Shown piece after piece: positions 52,860 through 62,914 of a DNA stretch of 64,000 bases (its first letter is position 1; each line of letters opens with the position of its first letter). The DNA lies in contig JAVGWX010000002.1 in assembly GCA_036924085.1 (NCBI GenBank), forward strand, positions 88,369,704 to 88,433,703, in the 5' to 3' direction. The notes under the pieces were generated by a model that was given only the letters and a program-made list of their open reading frames with translations, had not been told where the DNA came from and did no database searches. A program made the position numbers and the translations under genes. The stretch is from Ariolimax columbianus. Taxonomy: Eukaryota > Mollusca > Gastropoda > Stylommatophora > Arionidae.

Positions 52860-53350
52860 ATTTAATCAGGAAATCTTGCCTTGTGCCAGGAAGCCAAAAC
52901 TGCTTGAACCTATGCCTGTTCTTCGTCTTGGAGTACCATGATGGTCCAAAGGAGTGGTGTAGACCATCTTATCATCTCGTCTACGGGCGTCCGCGTGGAC
53001 TGTTGTAATTGTATGGCCACCAGAAAGGCACTTTCCTCGTCCATGTATCGTCAGTAATGCGGACCACCTGTCCGACCACATGTGTTTCCGTATTGATACA
53101 GAGTCGACGACATCCCGGAACTTTGGTTGATGTTTTTGGTGTTTCGGATATGTCCTCTTAGGGGGTTACTTAGATCTTTACGACCTATTGGTCTTTCCGT
53201 ATTTCGATGCTTTTCTTCGTCTGTGTTGCGTAGACTCTCAACTTGACACTGATATACCATTGCTGGGATAACCATAGAACTGAAGGTGTGAGCCCTGGCC
53301 TTGACGTCCGTCATTTGATGGAGTATCGGTTTAATGCGGTTGATGCTGAG
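52860..53350 (-). mobile_element. LINE RT downstream remnant
   Basis: The minus strand reads V-K-A-R-A-H-T-F-S-S-M-V-I-P-A-M-V-Y (about 53300-53250), then H-I-R-N-T-K-N-I-N-Q-S-S-G and, after stops, a basic tail near 52980. Same family as 38.0-38.76 kb (ARAHTFNSLVIPAMVY). Confidence 0.75.
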
Positions 53351-53624
53351 TCAACCCACCGCTCTCCTGACATCTCCTTATTGATGTTCGGATTGTTGTC
53401 CGAGGCAGACATACGCGTTGGCATTTTCGATGGACTTATTATTTAACTTCAGTTCCTCCATAAGGCGGAAAGAGTTCAGTGCAAATAGTGTTTTTTTTGT
53501 AAACACTTTTTAAAATTGAAATTTAAAAAAAAGTGTTCAGCTTATCAGAACTTAAAAATCTTAATTCAGATCTGAAACTCATAACATGCATACTCTCTGA
53601 TAGAATATCCATTTATTTTCCTTA

Positions 53625-53760
53625 TTTACGGTTTGCCTTCTTTGATTCTACTGGCGAAAGCACGACTGTGTCCACCTCAGACCATATTCATTTAGGCGAT
53701 ATCAGGTTCTATTGGTCAGTGTTTGGATGAATGCGTGTATCTGTAGTTACCTACCAGCTA
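53625..53760. repeat. Unexpanded counterpart of the 34-kb minisatellite
   Basis: GGTTTGCCTTCTTTGATTCTAC, CTGGCGAAAGCACG, and TATTGGTCAGTGTTTGGATGAATGCGTGTATCTG match the left edge and unit of 34045-34700. Only one unit here. Confidence 0.65.
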
Positions 53761-53984
53761 ATGTTTCTGTGGTGTAAATGTGTTGTCGTTCATTCATTTT
53801 CTCTCTCGATGATCCTTCCCCACCACTTAAAATGTTCCCTGCTTTTTTACCTTTTAATAATCGTACACTATCTTGCATCTAATGTCAAATCTCAAAATCT
53901 ATCAATTTAGGTGACCATTTAAAAACAAAATTTAGAATGGGTATATTTATCCATTTAACCGGGGCGGAAGACTGACGTCTGATC

Positions 53985-54215
53985 AGGCAAAACATACTGG
54001 CCAAACATGTTAGTCAGGGTCAGGCAAAACATACTGACTAAACATGTTAGTCAGGGTCAGGCAAAACATACTGGCCAAACATGTTAGTCAGGGTCATGCA
54101 AAACATACTGACTAAACATGTTAGTCAGGGTCAGGCAAAACATACTGGCCAAACATGTTAGTCAGGGTCATGCAAAACATACTGACTAAACATGTTAGTC
54201 AGGGTCAGGCGAAAT
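53985..54215. repeat. 37-bp minisatellite, 5' block of repeat F
   Basis: Six units of CTGGCCAAACATGTTAGTCAG + GGTCAGGCAAAACATA, with CTGACTAAAC and GGGTCATGC variants in alternation. It runs directly into repeat F at 54216. Confidence 0.95.
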
Positions 54216-54745
54216 ATACTGACCAAGATCCTCCCGCACCTTGGCTTCCTCGCAACCCTCCTTGGGAACGGGCTGTTTTCATGGCAGTCTGTCTAAAAAG
54301 GTCAGGGATCCACGTGATCCCCGTAGTAGTGAGCGACACGCAGAATAAGCAAAGTATAGCACAACCGCTTGGAGGACCTCGCTCCGCTTTCATCAGCACG
54401 CTCAGGATGTAAGGAAAACTGCGACAATCCGCCACTTAACGTCCTTTTCAGGCCGCACAATGGGGGACGGCGTGACCTAGTGGCTAAGTGGCACGGCTCT
54501 GAACTCGTAGATGCTGGGGTCGATCCCGATCACAGCACCGACCGTTACCTTGGGGAAGCAAACCCTTAGAAAATGCATGCTGAAGTCGGATGCACTGGAA
54601 CAACAAGCGCAACATAAATACCACAATGCAACGCACACCGCCTTGGAGATTAGAGAAATAAGACCAACGCGAAAAAAAAAGAAAAAAAAAAGGCGCACAA
54701 AAGAGTAATCCAACTCATTATGGGCATTGAACAACAACAACATCC
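54216..54745 (+). mobile_element. Repeat F copy split by SINE D
   Basis: Left block 54216-54460 (ACTGACCAAGATCC, GGGCTGTTTTCATGGCAG, CACGCAGAATAAGC, TCATCAGCACGCTCAGGATG, CCTTTTCAGGCCGCACAA). Right block 54701-54745 (AAGAGTAATCCAACTCATTATGGGC, ATTGAACAAC). Rejoined they form a normal F end. Confidence 0.88.
54461..54690 (+). mobile_element. SINE D copy, complete, with TSD
   Basis: Flanked by AGGCCGCACAA (54450-54460) and AGGCGCACAA (54691-54700), a 10-11-bp TSD with one base lost. tRNA head: A box TAGTGGCTAAGTGG near 54478-54491; B box GGGTCGATCCC near 54517-54527. Body: CCGTTACCTTGGGGAAGC, CATGCTGAAGTCGGATGCACTG, ACAATGCAACGCACACCGCC; A-rich tail 54672-54690. Pol III boxes are well preserved. 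Confidence 0.93.
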
Positions 54746-54995
54746 ATTTAAACACAAAATTTGCAAATTCGATAATTTTCTGTCAGCAAATAGAGATTTG
54801 ATGGCAACAACGTCGGCGACAAAAATGGCGCACGATAAAAAACTACACCTCCCCACGACGCCAACCACTTTACAAACGAATAGAAGATGATTATGAAATA
54901 AAGGTTTTGCTGCCCGTTTGTATATTTGTTATATGGCAGAAAGGAAAACTATGCCGGTATATACAATTTACCACACAACCGCATGCAAGTTATTT
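54746..54995. other. No recognisable feature
   Basis: Unassigned sequence. Confidence 0.3.
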
Positions 54996-54997
54996 CT

Positions 54998-55235
54998 TCT
55001 CAGTACAACTGGAAATTATCAAACGGTAGGCCCAGATTGGATATTATGAAACATTTTTTTCAGTCAGAGAGTGGAGAACGCTTGAAATGCATTGCCACAG
55101 GATTTAGTGGGGGCAGGGTCAGTTAATACATTCAGGAATAGATTGATTGATCACAGTCATTTTTAAAGTTGAATAAACTGGTTGTATACAAACTCTAGAG
55201 TCTTCTAAACCAGTATAATGAAGTTAAGTTAAGGA
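54998..55235 (+). mobile_element. LINE A 3' end
   Basis: R-L-D-I-M-K-H-F-F-Q-S-E-S-G-E-R near 55030-55080, GAAATGCATTGCCACAGG, and the terminus AACCAGTATAATGAAGTTAAG. 5'-truncated. Confidence 0.85.
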
Positions 55236-55367
55236 ACTTGACAGTGCAGTCATTTAGGTGGAGGTCTGGACAGCAAACATAATACAATGATGTTCGTGCC
55301 CTAACATGAACGCTGCTCAATAATATTATGTGTCTTTGCTTGTTCGACTCAACTAATATTTTCTTCA

Positions 55368-55545
55368 TCGTTCGTTCGTTCGTTCGTTCGTTCCCAATGT
55401 TCCACTTCCAAGCTCCGAAAAGTGCTTTGCAAGTAGCAGGATGTAGTCCGGAGAACGGATTGCGTTTTGTGATAGTTTACAGATTGACAACGATATTTGC
55501 ACCTTACGGTCCGACACATCCGATTTCAGTAAGTAATATGGCATG
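55368..55545 (-). mobile_element. SINE E 3' half
   Basis: GTTCGTTCGTTCGTTCGTTC at 55372-55392 is the reverse of the GAAC tail. It is followed by TTCCACTTCCAAGCTCCGAAAAG, GATAGTTTACAG and CACATCCGATTTCAG. 5' half missing. Confidence 0.85.
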
Positions 55546-55639
55546 AGTCGCTCGGTCTATTATTTTGTGTTTGATAGAGACGGGAATGAAAAAGGGACAA
55601 GACAAGCAGAAGACTGTACAATAAATGGACTGACCGATC

Positions 55640-56110
55640 TGTTTGCAAAAAGAAATCGAAATAACGATAGAGACAGAGAATGAGAGAGAGAGAGAGAAAG
55701 AGAGCGAGAGAGAGAGAGAGAACGAGAAAGAAAACTTGAGAAAACTATAGAGAACAAGAGAGAGAATGAGAAAGAGAACGACAGAGAGAATCAGACAGAG
55801 CGAGTGCAACGAGACAGAACGAGACAGACAGACAGAGAAAGAGAGAGAGAGAGAGAACAAGGTAGAAAGAGATAGAGAGAACGAAATGGTAAGGGAACAG
55901 AGAGAACGAGAGCGGTAACGAAAGAGAGTCAAAACAAGAGAGATCAAGAGAGAACGAGAAAAAAAGGGAGCGATCTAGACAGAGAAAGCGAGCCAGAGAA
56001 CGAGAGAAAGAGCGAGAACGAGAGTGGTAGTGAGTCAGTTAAAACGAGAGTGGGAGAGAGAGCAAATGGGAGAACGGGAGAGAGGAAGCGAGGCAGGAAA
56101 CGGATTAAAC
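55640..56110. repeat. GAGA/GAAC-rich tract
   Basis: Purine-rich AGAGAGAACGAGA repeats. The 5' edge adjoins the SINE E remnant. Confidence 0.9.
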
Positions 56111-56119
56111 GAGAGCTTA

Positions 56120-56215
56120 CTAATCTTGAGAGCTCACAGAAAGGGGTCTGAGCCCGGCTCCTTTTCCCCTGTAATGCCAACTCTCTAACCATTCTGTTAA
56201 ACCAAGCGTTCAAGA
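56120..56215 (-). mobile_element. Possible tRNA-like sequence
   Basis: The minus strand reads GGTTTAACAGAATGGTTAGAG, AGTTGGC then GCCGGGCTCAGACCCC. A/B-box-like spacing, but the B box is poor. Confidence 0.25.
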
Positions 56216-56600
56216 CACAGACCAGCATGCAATAACACGCTTGACTTTATCTCCAATTATTTGTGTTGCTATTTCTGAACACAAGGGGTGGACGAGCAGG
56301 AGAGACCAAAGAAGCGTTTCCTAAACTGTGATCTCTGACAAAGGCAGTGTGAGTTGAGGAAGGGTCTAAGACAGTGGTGGGCAATCTTTCCCATACCTGA
56401 AACATATTAGGAAGGAAAAGGACTCCTTATATAATTTACTTAATTTGAAAATAATGAAGAAATCTTACTAGTGTGGCTACGTTGGGAAGAAGGATGTAAT
56501 GAGAGATAGAGAGAGAGAGAGGGGGGGGGGAATAGAAAGAGGAGAAATAGAAAAGGAGAGAGAGAGAGAAGTGGGTAGAGAGAAAGAAATGATCGATAAA
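56216..56600. other. Unassigned; hAT-like terminus at 56372
   Basis: CAGTGGTGGGCAATCTTTCCC at 56372-56392 resembles hAT-family terminal inverted repeats. No matching right end was found. 56500-56585 is GA-rich with a G10 run. Confidence 0.3.
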
Positions 56601-56604
56601 TTAT

Positions 56605-57000
56605 GTTGTTGTTATTCCTTACTTACTTTCCCTGACCAAGCACAACGTTATTCAATATACATCCAGTATTCAGTGACATGAATTGCCTTGTCATTGGCCT
56701 CCAGCATGTCGCACCTATTGGATGTTTCTTGGAGGTTAGGGCAGGTCATCGGGTGGTTTGGGTCCTATATTGCGCCACAGTCACATGTGTCATCATTTGT
56801 GTATTCCCATCGTTTCATATTCCTCTTGCACTGTGGTATACCAGTCTCTTCAGCGACTTCCATGTCGTGTATGGTAAATGATGTCCGGGGGCAGGTTCCT
56901 CCGGAAGTTCCATCTCTGGGACCTGCATCAGTTCGTGCCATCTCTCGGCGGCTTTCATGGTTTGTCTGTATGGGCTGTGCTTATTTTAGGAAGCTATATC
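56605..57000. repeat. Dispersed repeat I, copy 2
   Basis: Similar to 23560-23770 over about 200 bp (TTACTTACTTTCCCTGACC, GGATGTTTCTTGGAGG, TCGGGTGGTTTGGGTCC, GTATTCCCATCG). It extends further to the right. Confidence 0.5.
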
Positions 57001-57164
57001 TGGATTTGAGTCTTGTGCTCTGTACCTGATGTCCAAACATTAGTTGCCTTGTGTCGTGCTCCTGTTTTTCTCGTCCGATTTCTGCTGCGAGGCTTCTTCG
57101 AATCTCTGGTGGTGCTATGCCAATTGTTCTTGTTATTGATACAGCAAAGATAGCGAGCAGCAAA

Positions 57165-57652
57165 TATGGCGCTATTACTGGCTGCGGGTCTACATTGCTC
57201 TTCTGTTCTAGTTCATTATAGATGCGGCCTGACTATGGATTTGCCGTGAATTCACACTAGTCGACGACTTACACTTGTGTTCATGGAAACATGTTGTTGT
57301 TTTCCATTTGGACTGGTTCATTCGTTCGTTTTGTGTGTTTTTCTTCCGTCCGATTATCTTGAAATGGACACCGGCTATAGCACTACGCTTAAACGTGTGT
57401 CATATTTCACAGTCTAGTTCACACGGTTAAACTTCACGAGATTGGTGCCCTAGCCGAAGACAGAGTCACCTTTGTTGTATTAAATTTAGATACAACTATA
57501 ATGAACTGTCACCTTGAGAGAGATGGGCTCCGTCAGATGTGTAGCGGCCTAAGACACACCGTTGTTGTATAGCCGTCGCTGGTACTACAAACTGCAATCA
57601 CGGTGCCTCAACGACCTTCTAGATTATGGAACTGATGATGATACTGATTGAT
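57165..57652 (+). mobile_element. Repeat C2 copy, full length
   Basis: ATGGCGCTATTACTGGCTGC start, CACTAGTCGACGACTTACAC, CACGGTTAAACTTCACGAG, CTGTCACCTTGAGAGAGATG, AACGACCTTCTAGATTATGG end. Uninterrupted across the LINE B insertion point of the 7.6-kb copy (here TGGACACCGGCTATAGCAC). Confidence 0.88.
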
Positions 57653-57935
57653 ACACCAGCATTCGGACTCTCGCCCTTCGACCCAATGCCAAATAATGGT
57701 ATCTGCATGTTGTCTGCATCGATAAACTTTAAATGTGTAACTGACAGATTGTGCTAATGTATTCTGCTTAGATTTCCCATACAAGCCTGCCTACAACTGC
57801 TGGTGTTTGATCACCTGCAATGCGCAGTGTGTTTGTCAGTTAATAGACTTGTTTGAAAAAAACATTGTTCGCATACAAAAATCGATGAAAAGAAGTGTAC
57901 GTAATGGCTCAGTGTCTTCGCCAGGCCTAAAAACA
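57653..57935. other. No recognisable feature
   Basis: Unassigned sequence. Confidence 0.3.
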
Positions 57936-57937
57936 AA

Positions 57938-58110
57938 GTGAGACCTACGTCACAGTCACACGTACTTTGTCAAGACCTACGTTACAGCCACACGTCTTTG
58001 GTCGAGACCTACGTTACAGTCACACGTCCTTGTTGGAGACCTACGTTACAGTCAGACGTCCTTGGTTGAGACCTACGGTACATTGACACGTCCTTTGTCG
58101 AGACCTACGT
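57938..58110. repeat. 32-bp minisatellite, 5-6 copies
   Basis: Units of GAGACCTACGTTACAGTCAC + ACGTCCTTGTTG. Confidence 0.93.
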
Positions 58111-58580
58111 TACAGTGCTGGTTCCAAGTAGCATCCAATGACTCTCTCTTTCAATTCCAGCGATAAGGTTTTGTCGCACAAGATTCTCTTTATGGTCTGC
58201 AAGATCGGTTTTGATTGGACTATTTTATTTCATAATTGCATTTTCCATCTATTGTTTGGATACACTACGGAAATCGCGATCGGGTTTGGCCAGACAGGAC
58301 CTGACACGGAATCCACAGGAGAAGAGGGGAGATCGATTGGACAGGAAACGTCTGGAGAAGAGACTGGAGATGAATTAAGGTGCCTGGACCTCAACTGAAG
58401 AGAGACAAAGGGCATGTAAGAGAGACAAAGGGCAACTCAGACCTAACTTGCTACACGTCGGTTGGCATGGTTTATATTCTGAATAGAGCGTCGGGCATTG
58501 ATGATCATGATGTTTCACTTGTCAACGCAAATGGCTACTCTATCGGTTTTGGTGTGAATGTGAAATTTATACACGTAACT
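58111..58580. other. No recognisable gene
   Basis: An 86-codon ORF at 58138-58398 has no known motif and no repeat in the window. Probably chance. Confidence 0.35.
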
Positions 58581-58582
58581 GT

Positions 58583-58974
58583 AATTGACTAGAACACGAC
58601 ACGGGAGAGATGCCCAACACATCACTCACACCGAGTGATGTCCCTACGACCTCTTGTTGTTACGGGGAAGGCAAGACAGACATGGATAGATGTCATCCTC
58701 CCTTCGCTGCTTTGTGGAAAACCTGTTCACGAGAAAGGCTTTGGGAGTAAACTCTGAGGAACAATTTGCATCCTGTTCTATCTCCAGTCCTCTCGATAAA
58801 ATCTTGCCACTGGTCAAAGGTAGCTCAGGACCTGAGAGTGAGGTTGAAAAAAGACGCAGATTCTTACTCACTTTAATCCAAATCAGCGCACAAGTCACCC
58901 ATTTCATTGGACACAACAAGAGTAAATACCGTCCACACAAAGAGAGTGGTCTTCATCACGCGTGATGGACGAAC
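58583..58974 (+). mobile_element. Repeat C1, 3' half
   Basis: Matches the C1-specific 3' half: CACGGGAGAGATGCCCAACAC, TCTCCAGTCCTCTCGATAAAA, CTTTAATCCAAATCAGCGCAC, GGTCTTCATCACGCGTGATGG. The 28S-derived retroposon is inserted at its very end. Confidence 0.85.
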
Positions 58975-59529
58975 TTCTTCTTCTTCATCGTACGCTGTTT
59001 ACAGCGAAATTTACGTTGCACTGTTTTATTTTGTTAAGCCTGTGGCTCGGTGCATCCGTTTTCAACAGGCGTTTCTGTAGGGATGCCCTCCTTAGTCTTT
59101 GGCTGTCCCCAGCCTATCTGCAAGGCAGCAGTTGTTTTTGGTCAGAGTTGTCTCTCTTAGGGAAGTTGTCTTGCAGGACTAACGAGTCTTTCCCACCCGT
59201 GTCTATAGGGTTTGGCAATGATATGGTGGACTATGTACTAGTTTGTACTATCCCGGAAGAGAGGCAGTCCAATGTGACTGTGTCTCATGATCGTCACGTC
59301 CTGCCAGAAACGTAGCATATGCATGTGAGTGAGGTATCTCTTTGCTCCCTTTATTTTCTCGGCTCATCTGCAGCGATGGCACGCCTAGTATTCCCCGCCA
59401 CCTGGGACGTTATCACAATAGGGCAGAGGTTCAATGTCCGCTGGACTGCATCTCTTCTGCATCCATTGGAATGGCTGATAGCAGACAGAGGTAAAGAGCT
59501 AGGCAAGAGTGCATTTTGCCAGGTGCATT

Positions 59530-59740
59530 TTTGCGGCTCGACCGGGCCGGGCTGAGACGCGACCCACAGGTCCCAACCATATCGTGGCCTCCCATCACAG
59601 CGGTGCTGATATTTAGGGCGGGATTCTGGCTTAAAGGCGTTCGGCCAAAATCCCTCAGGTGGTAGCTTCGCACCATTGGCTTATCAGCCAAGCACGTGGA
59701 CCAAATGTCAGCGACCTGCGATTCCTCTCGAAGGAGTGCA
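59530..59740 (-). pseudogene. Second 28S rRNA segment, partial duplicate
   Basis: Begins in the loop (CGAGAGGAATCGCAGG) and runs through ACATTTGGTCCACGTGCTTGG, TGATAAGCCAATGGTGCG and AAGCTACCACCTG to GGTCGAGCCGCAAAAATGC. It duplicates 59972-60170 but differs at many positions. It is closer to normal 28S at the CTTGGCTGATAAGCCAATGG helix than the first copy. The sequence upstream of the loop and the 28S 3' terminus are missing. Confidence 0.85.
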
Positions 59741-59809
59741 TTTAGCCAGGGGACAAGCCTGGTAATGGCACGGAGATGTGGTTCGCCTGGTGTGCGGACA
59801 TATCTCATG

Positions 59810-60262
59810 ATCAAGGGTTGCATCTCAACAGTTCGCAGTGAGGTGGCTGCTCTACTGCTTACGACACCCCGACCGAGAAGTCTTCTACTAGTGGTTTCAC
59901 ACCTCATCGCCGTATGGGGTGAATATCGGGCAGCTTTCCGCCCGCTTTGATCGGCGGACGGCAGAGATCTCTTTCTGCGGCTCGACCGGAGCGCCCCAGG
60001 TCCCAATCCTATCGTGGCCTCCCATCGCAGTGGTGCTGAGATTTAGGGCAGGCTTTCGGCTTAGAGGCGTTCGGCCGTAATCCCTCCTATGGTAGCCTCG
60101 CGCCGTTGGCTTATCAGCCTAGCACGTGGACCAAATGTCTGCGATTTGCGATTCCTCTCGAGTTGAGCAGGACTACCGTAGCAACGCCCTGTCATTAGTA
60201 GGGTAAAACTGACCTGTCTTCCGAGGGTCTAGTGCCAGCACCAGTTCACTATTAGACCCAAC
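59810..60262 (-). pseudogene. 28S rRNA 3'-terminal segment, degenerate
   Basis: The minus strand holds landmarks of the large-subunit rRNA 3' end in the right order. AGACAGGTCAGTTTTACCCTA and TGACAGGGCGTTGCTACGGTA, then CCTGCTCAACTCGAGAGGAA (the sarcin-ricin loop, normally AGTACGAGAGGAA). Next ACATTTGGTCCACGTGCTAG, GGCTGATAAGCCAACGG, GAACGCCTCTAAG and GTCGGGGTGTCGTAAGCAG. It finishes with AGAGCAGCCACCTCACTGCG near 59840. Changes in the invariant sarcin-ricin loop show it is not a functional rRNA. Confidence 0.9.
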
Positions 60263-60287
60263 GAATCAATAGAGGTGATGGACGAAC

Positions 60288-61240
60288 ATTATGACTACTC
60301 CACATTCAACATACCATTAGATTGTGTGGATGTCTACCCCCGCATTGCACCACGAGTTGGAGGGCATTCTATTCTTTCTAGAGTTGTCTGCAAAATCTCT
60401 GCGCCTCCTTGTCAGTCTGTTAGTTTATGTGTGAATAAATGGCTAGCCATATAATGCCATTAGTGTGTGAGTCTTCTCCCGTAGTTGTGTTAAGAGTTCC
60501 ATCCGACCACTACTTTCCAGGACGTACTCAGTAATGATTCCCACCGACAGGTTCCCTATCAACCCGGACGGCAGGAAACGCCACTGCCCGCCAAGAAGTT
60601 ATCGCTACGGTGAGACAAAGCTCGCCAGTTCAGCGCATGCGCTGATCGATTCGCTGTCATCATTATGTGACGTAAGAGGGCAATAACTCATCGTCAGAGC
60701 GATCATTATCACAATATGTAATTCTTTTAATTAAAGGCGGCATGCTTCACTTCACTGTTCCCTTTGAATTCAATAGAATTAAATAACTACAACCGCCACC
60801 CTCCACTAACTCCAAATTTAGACAGTCTTTTTGAGCTTCACGAATGAACTTCGTAAACGTGGTTATGCTTGGCCCTTCCCATATCCGTTCACTCGTGAAT
60901 TAGGGGTTTTAAACGAGAACTGGATCTAGGAGAAGCCGATAGGATGGAGCAGGTGTCGTTACAACTGTCAGGGTGCAGACAAACCAACATTATTTATGAC
61001 GTTCGGCAATTGCTGATTGTGAGAGAGAAAGAGAGAAGAGCATTTCAGCGCACGTGTCTTTCTGGAATGCAGTGATATCGATTGTGTATAATATAATTTG
61101 CAACAAAAACTCAGAAATAACAACATGTATGGAGTTTATTTCCTTTGCCTGTGTCATCCGAGAGGATTCTTAGGGCTGCTTATTCAGACGTCACCAGCGT
61201 ATAGACTTTTATTTCAGCAACGATAGAAAATAAATGTATC
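60288..61240. other. No recognisable gene
   Basis: I see no gene, RNA or repeat of the window here; among the longest repeat-free stretches. Confidence 0.4.
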
Positions 61241-61242
61241 CA

Positions 61243-61320
61243 TTACGAGGTTTTGAATCCGGATACTCTTGCTGAAGGCAAGGTTGTCACAACCACTTGG
61301 CCATTCGCTCCTCATAATAA
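61243..61320 (-). mobile_element. tRNA-like sequence (SINE head or tRNA pseudogene)
   Basis: The minus strand reads GGAGCGAATGGCCAAGTGG, TTGTGACAACC, then GTATCCGGATTCAAAACCTCG. A box TGGCCAAGTGG near 61308-61298; B box GGATTCAAAACC has one extra A. Overall it resembles a tRNA(Leu/Ser)-type gene, without a clear acceptor stem. Confidence 0.5.
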
Positions 61321-61324
61321 AACA

Positions 61325-62035
61325 TAACATATCACAGCACAGCACAGCATCGCATCCCATCCCACCACACCACATCGCACCATATCCCACCACATCCCAC
61401 CATATCCCACCACATCCCACCATATCCCACCACATCCCACCACATCGCACCATATCCCACCACATCCCACCACATCCCACCATATCCCACCACATCCCAC
61501 CACATCGCACTATATCCCACCACATCCCATCACATCGCACCATATCCCACCACATCCCACCATATCCCACCACATCCCACCATATCCCACCACATCGCAC
61601 CACATCCTACCATATCCTACCACATCCCACCACATCCCACCACATCGCACCACATCCCACCACATCCAACCACATCGCACCACATCCCACCACATCGCAC
61701 CATATCCCACCACATCCCACCACATCGCACCATATCCCACCACATCCCACCATATCCCACCACATCCCACCACATCGCACCATATCCCACCACATCCCAC
61801 CATATCCCACCACATCCCACCACATCGCACCACATCCCACCACATCGCACCATATCCCACCACATCCCACCACATCGCACCACATCGAATCACATTCCAC
61901 CACATTCCACCACATCGAATCACATCCCACCACATCGCACCAGACCACACTCCACCACATCGAATCACATTGCACCATATCCCATCACATCGTACCATAT
62001 CGCGTCACATCACAAGCATCTTCACATACGCAGGA
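61325..62035. repeat. 10-bp satellite CCCACCACAT
   Basis: About 65 units of exactly 10 bp (CCCACCACAT, with CCCACCATAT and CGCACCACAT variants), so identical bases fall in the same column every ten bases for more than 600 bp. Eight ORFs in it are artefacts. Confidence 0.97.
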
Positions 62036-62650
62036 CAAGCGCACATACACACACGCACAAACACAATCGCACCGCAGCACAGCACAAAATATTGACTAAA
62101 ATAGTTCTACGGTTATCATTCAACAAATGAAACCATTCACATAATGTTTTTCTTATATATTTATTGCGCATAATTCTCATTAAAAAAATGTCGTGATGTA
62201 TGATGAGATGAAAATGTCCGTAAACTGAAATATGGAAATTCTGGGCGTTTGAAAGTTTTCGTGGGTTGGCTGATATTGATTGGTCATTTGAATATTTATT
62301 GTGTAAAAGAGGCAAGATTTCGGCTGATATATTTCCCACCTAAAAAACGTCTGAACCGTATTACGTTAATAGATGGTTCATTGGCCCAACTAATTTTCCC
62401 GAGCTGGACTTGCTCTCAGAGATCCGGCGGCTTCCAAGCGCGTGGCTTTATTTTCAGCATGATACATGCAGCAATGTCAAATCCAGGAGAAGTGTCAGGA
62501 ACAGTATTATAACTGTTGTAGAATTCTCTAAAACAAGTATCCTAAATTCCACCATGAAATAAAAGCAGAATTCATTTAGATGGTAGAAACCGTATCTGGA
62601 ATAGACATGATGGGAATTGATAGATTTTAAAATTACATTTATTACTTCAT
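62036..62650. other. No recognisable feature
   Basis: AT-rich unassigned sequence. Confidence 0.35.
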
Positions 62651-62654
62651 GTGC

Positions 62655-62805
62655 CATCTCTTCATCGAAGGTCGGCTGCAATGGATCTCCAGTGTACTCT
62701 ATCTCTTGTCGTAATGGTGTAATCTGAGAGGCTTTTTCCAGTCCCTCTCATGATGTTATCCATCCACTTAAAAGGTTGTCTGCCTCTTGAACGACGGAAG
62801 AATAA
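62655..62805 (-). mobile_element. LINE 3' end remnant
   Basis: The minus strand reads S-R-G-R-Q-P-F-K-W-M-D-N-I-M-R-G and D-R-V-H-W-R-S-I-A-A-D, the LINE C-terminal 'GRQRKRW.DNI...DR..WRSI' pattern. Confidence 0.72.
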
Positions 62806-62914
62806 TCAGACTGAAAGTGTGATTTCAACTTTCCAGAAATTGGCAGAAGATGGAAGCACATGTGGAATCCTATCCTATTGTTAAATGCATAGCTAACTCA
62901 TTTTTTTTTTCAAC

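Larger units (their letters stand above)
58975..60274 (-). mobile_element. 28S rRNA-derived retroposon, (GAA)n tail, 13-bp TSD
   Basis: A 1.30-kb insertion on the minus strand flanked by GTGATGGACGAAC at 58962-58974 and 60275-60287. From 5' (60274) to 3' it contains a 28S rRNA 3'-end segment (to about 59810), about 70 bp of spacer, a second partial 28S segment (59740-59530) and about 450 bp of unassigned sequence. A SINE D-like core follows (CGGATGCACC...AAAATAAAACAGTGCAACG, about 59080-59015), then the end CAGCGTACGATGAAGAAG plus a GAA tail. The last 10-20 bp are the LINE B 3' end. I infer that a chimeric rRNA-SINE transcript was mobilised by LINE B-type machinery. Confidence 0.85.

Noticed and set aside
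56372..56400. Complete hAT transposon
   Set aside because: Only one terminus-like sequence is visible; no inverted partner or transposase found.
58138..58398. 86-codon ORF as a gene
   Set aside because: No recognisable motif, no repeat support, poor codon pattern by eye; kept as unassigned.
59431..60006. 191-codon minus-strand ORF as a protein gene
   Set aside because: It lies in the 28S rRNA-derived segments and their spacer; it is rRNA-like DNA, not protein coding.
61214..62099. ORFs of 129-276 codons (PHHIPPHPTTSHH, WWDMVGCGG)
   Set aside because: Translation of the 10-bp satellite.
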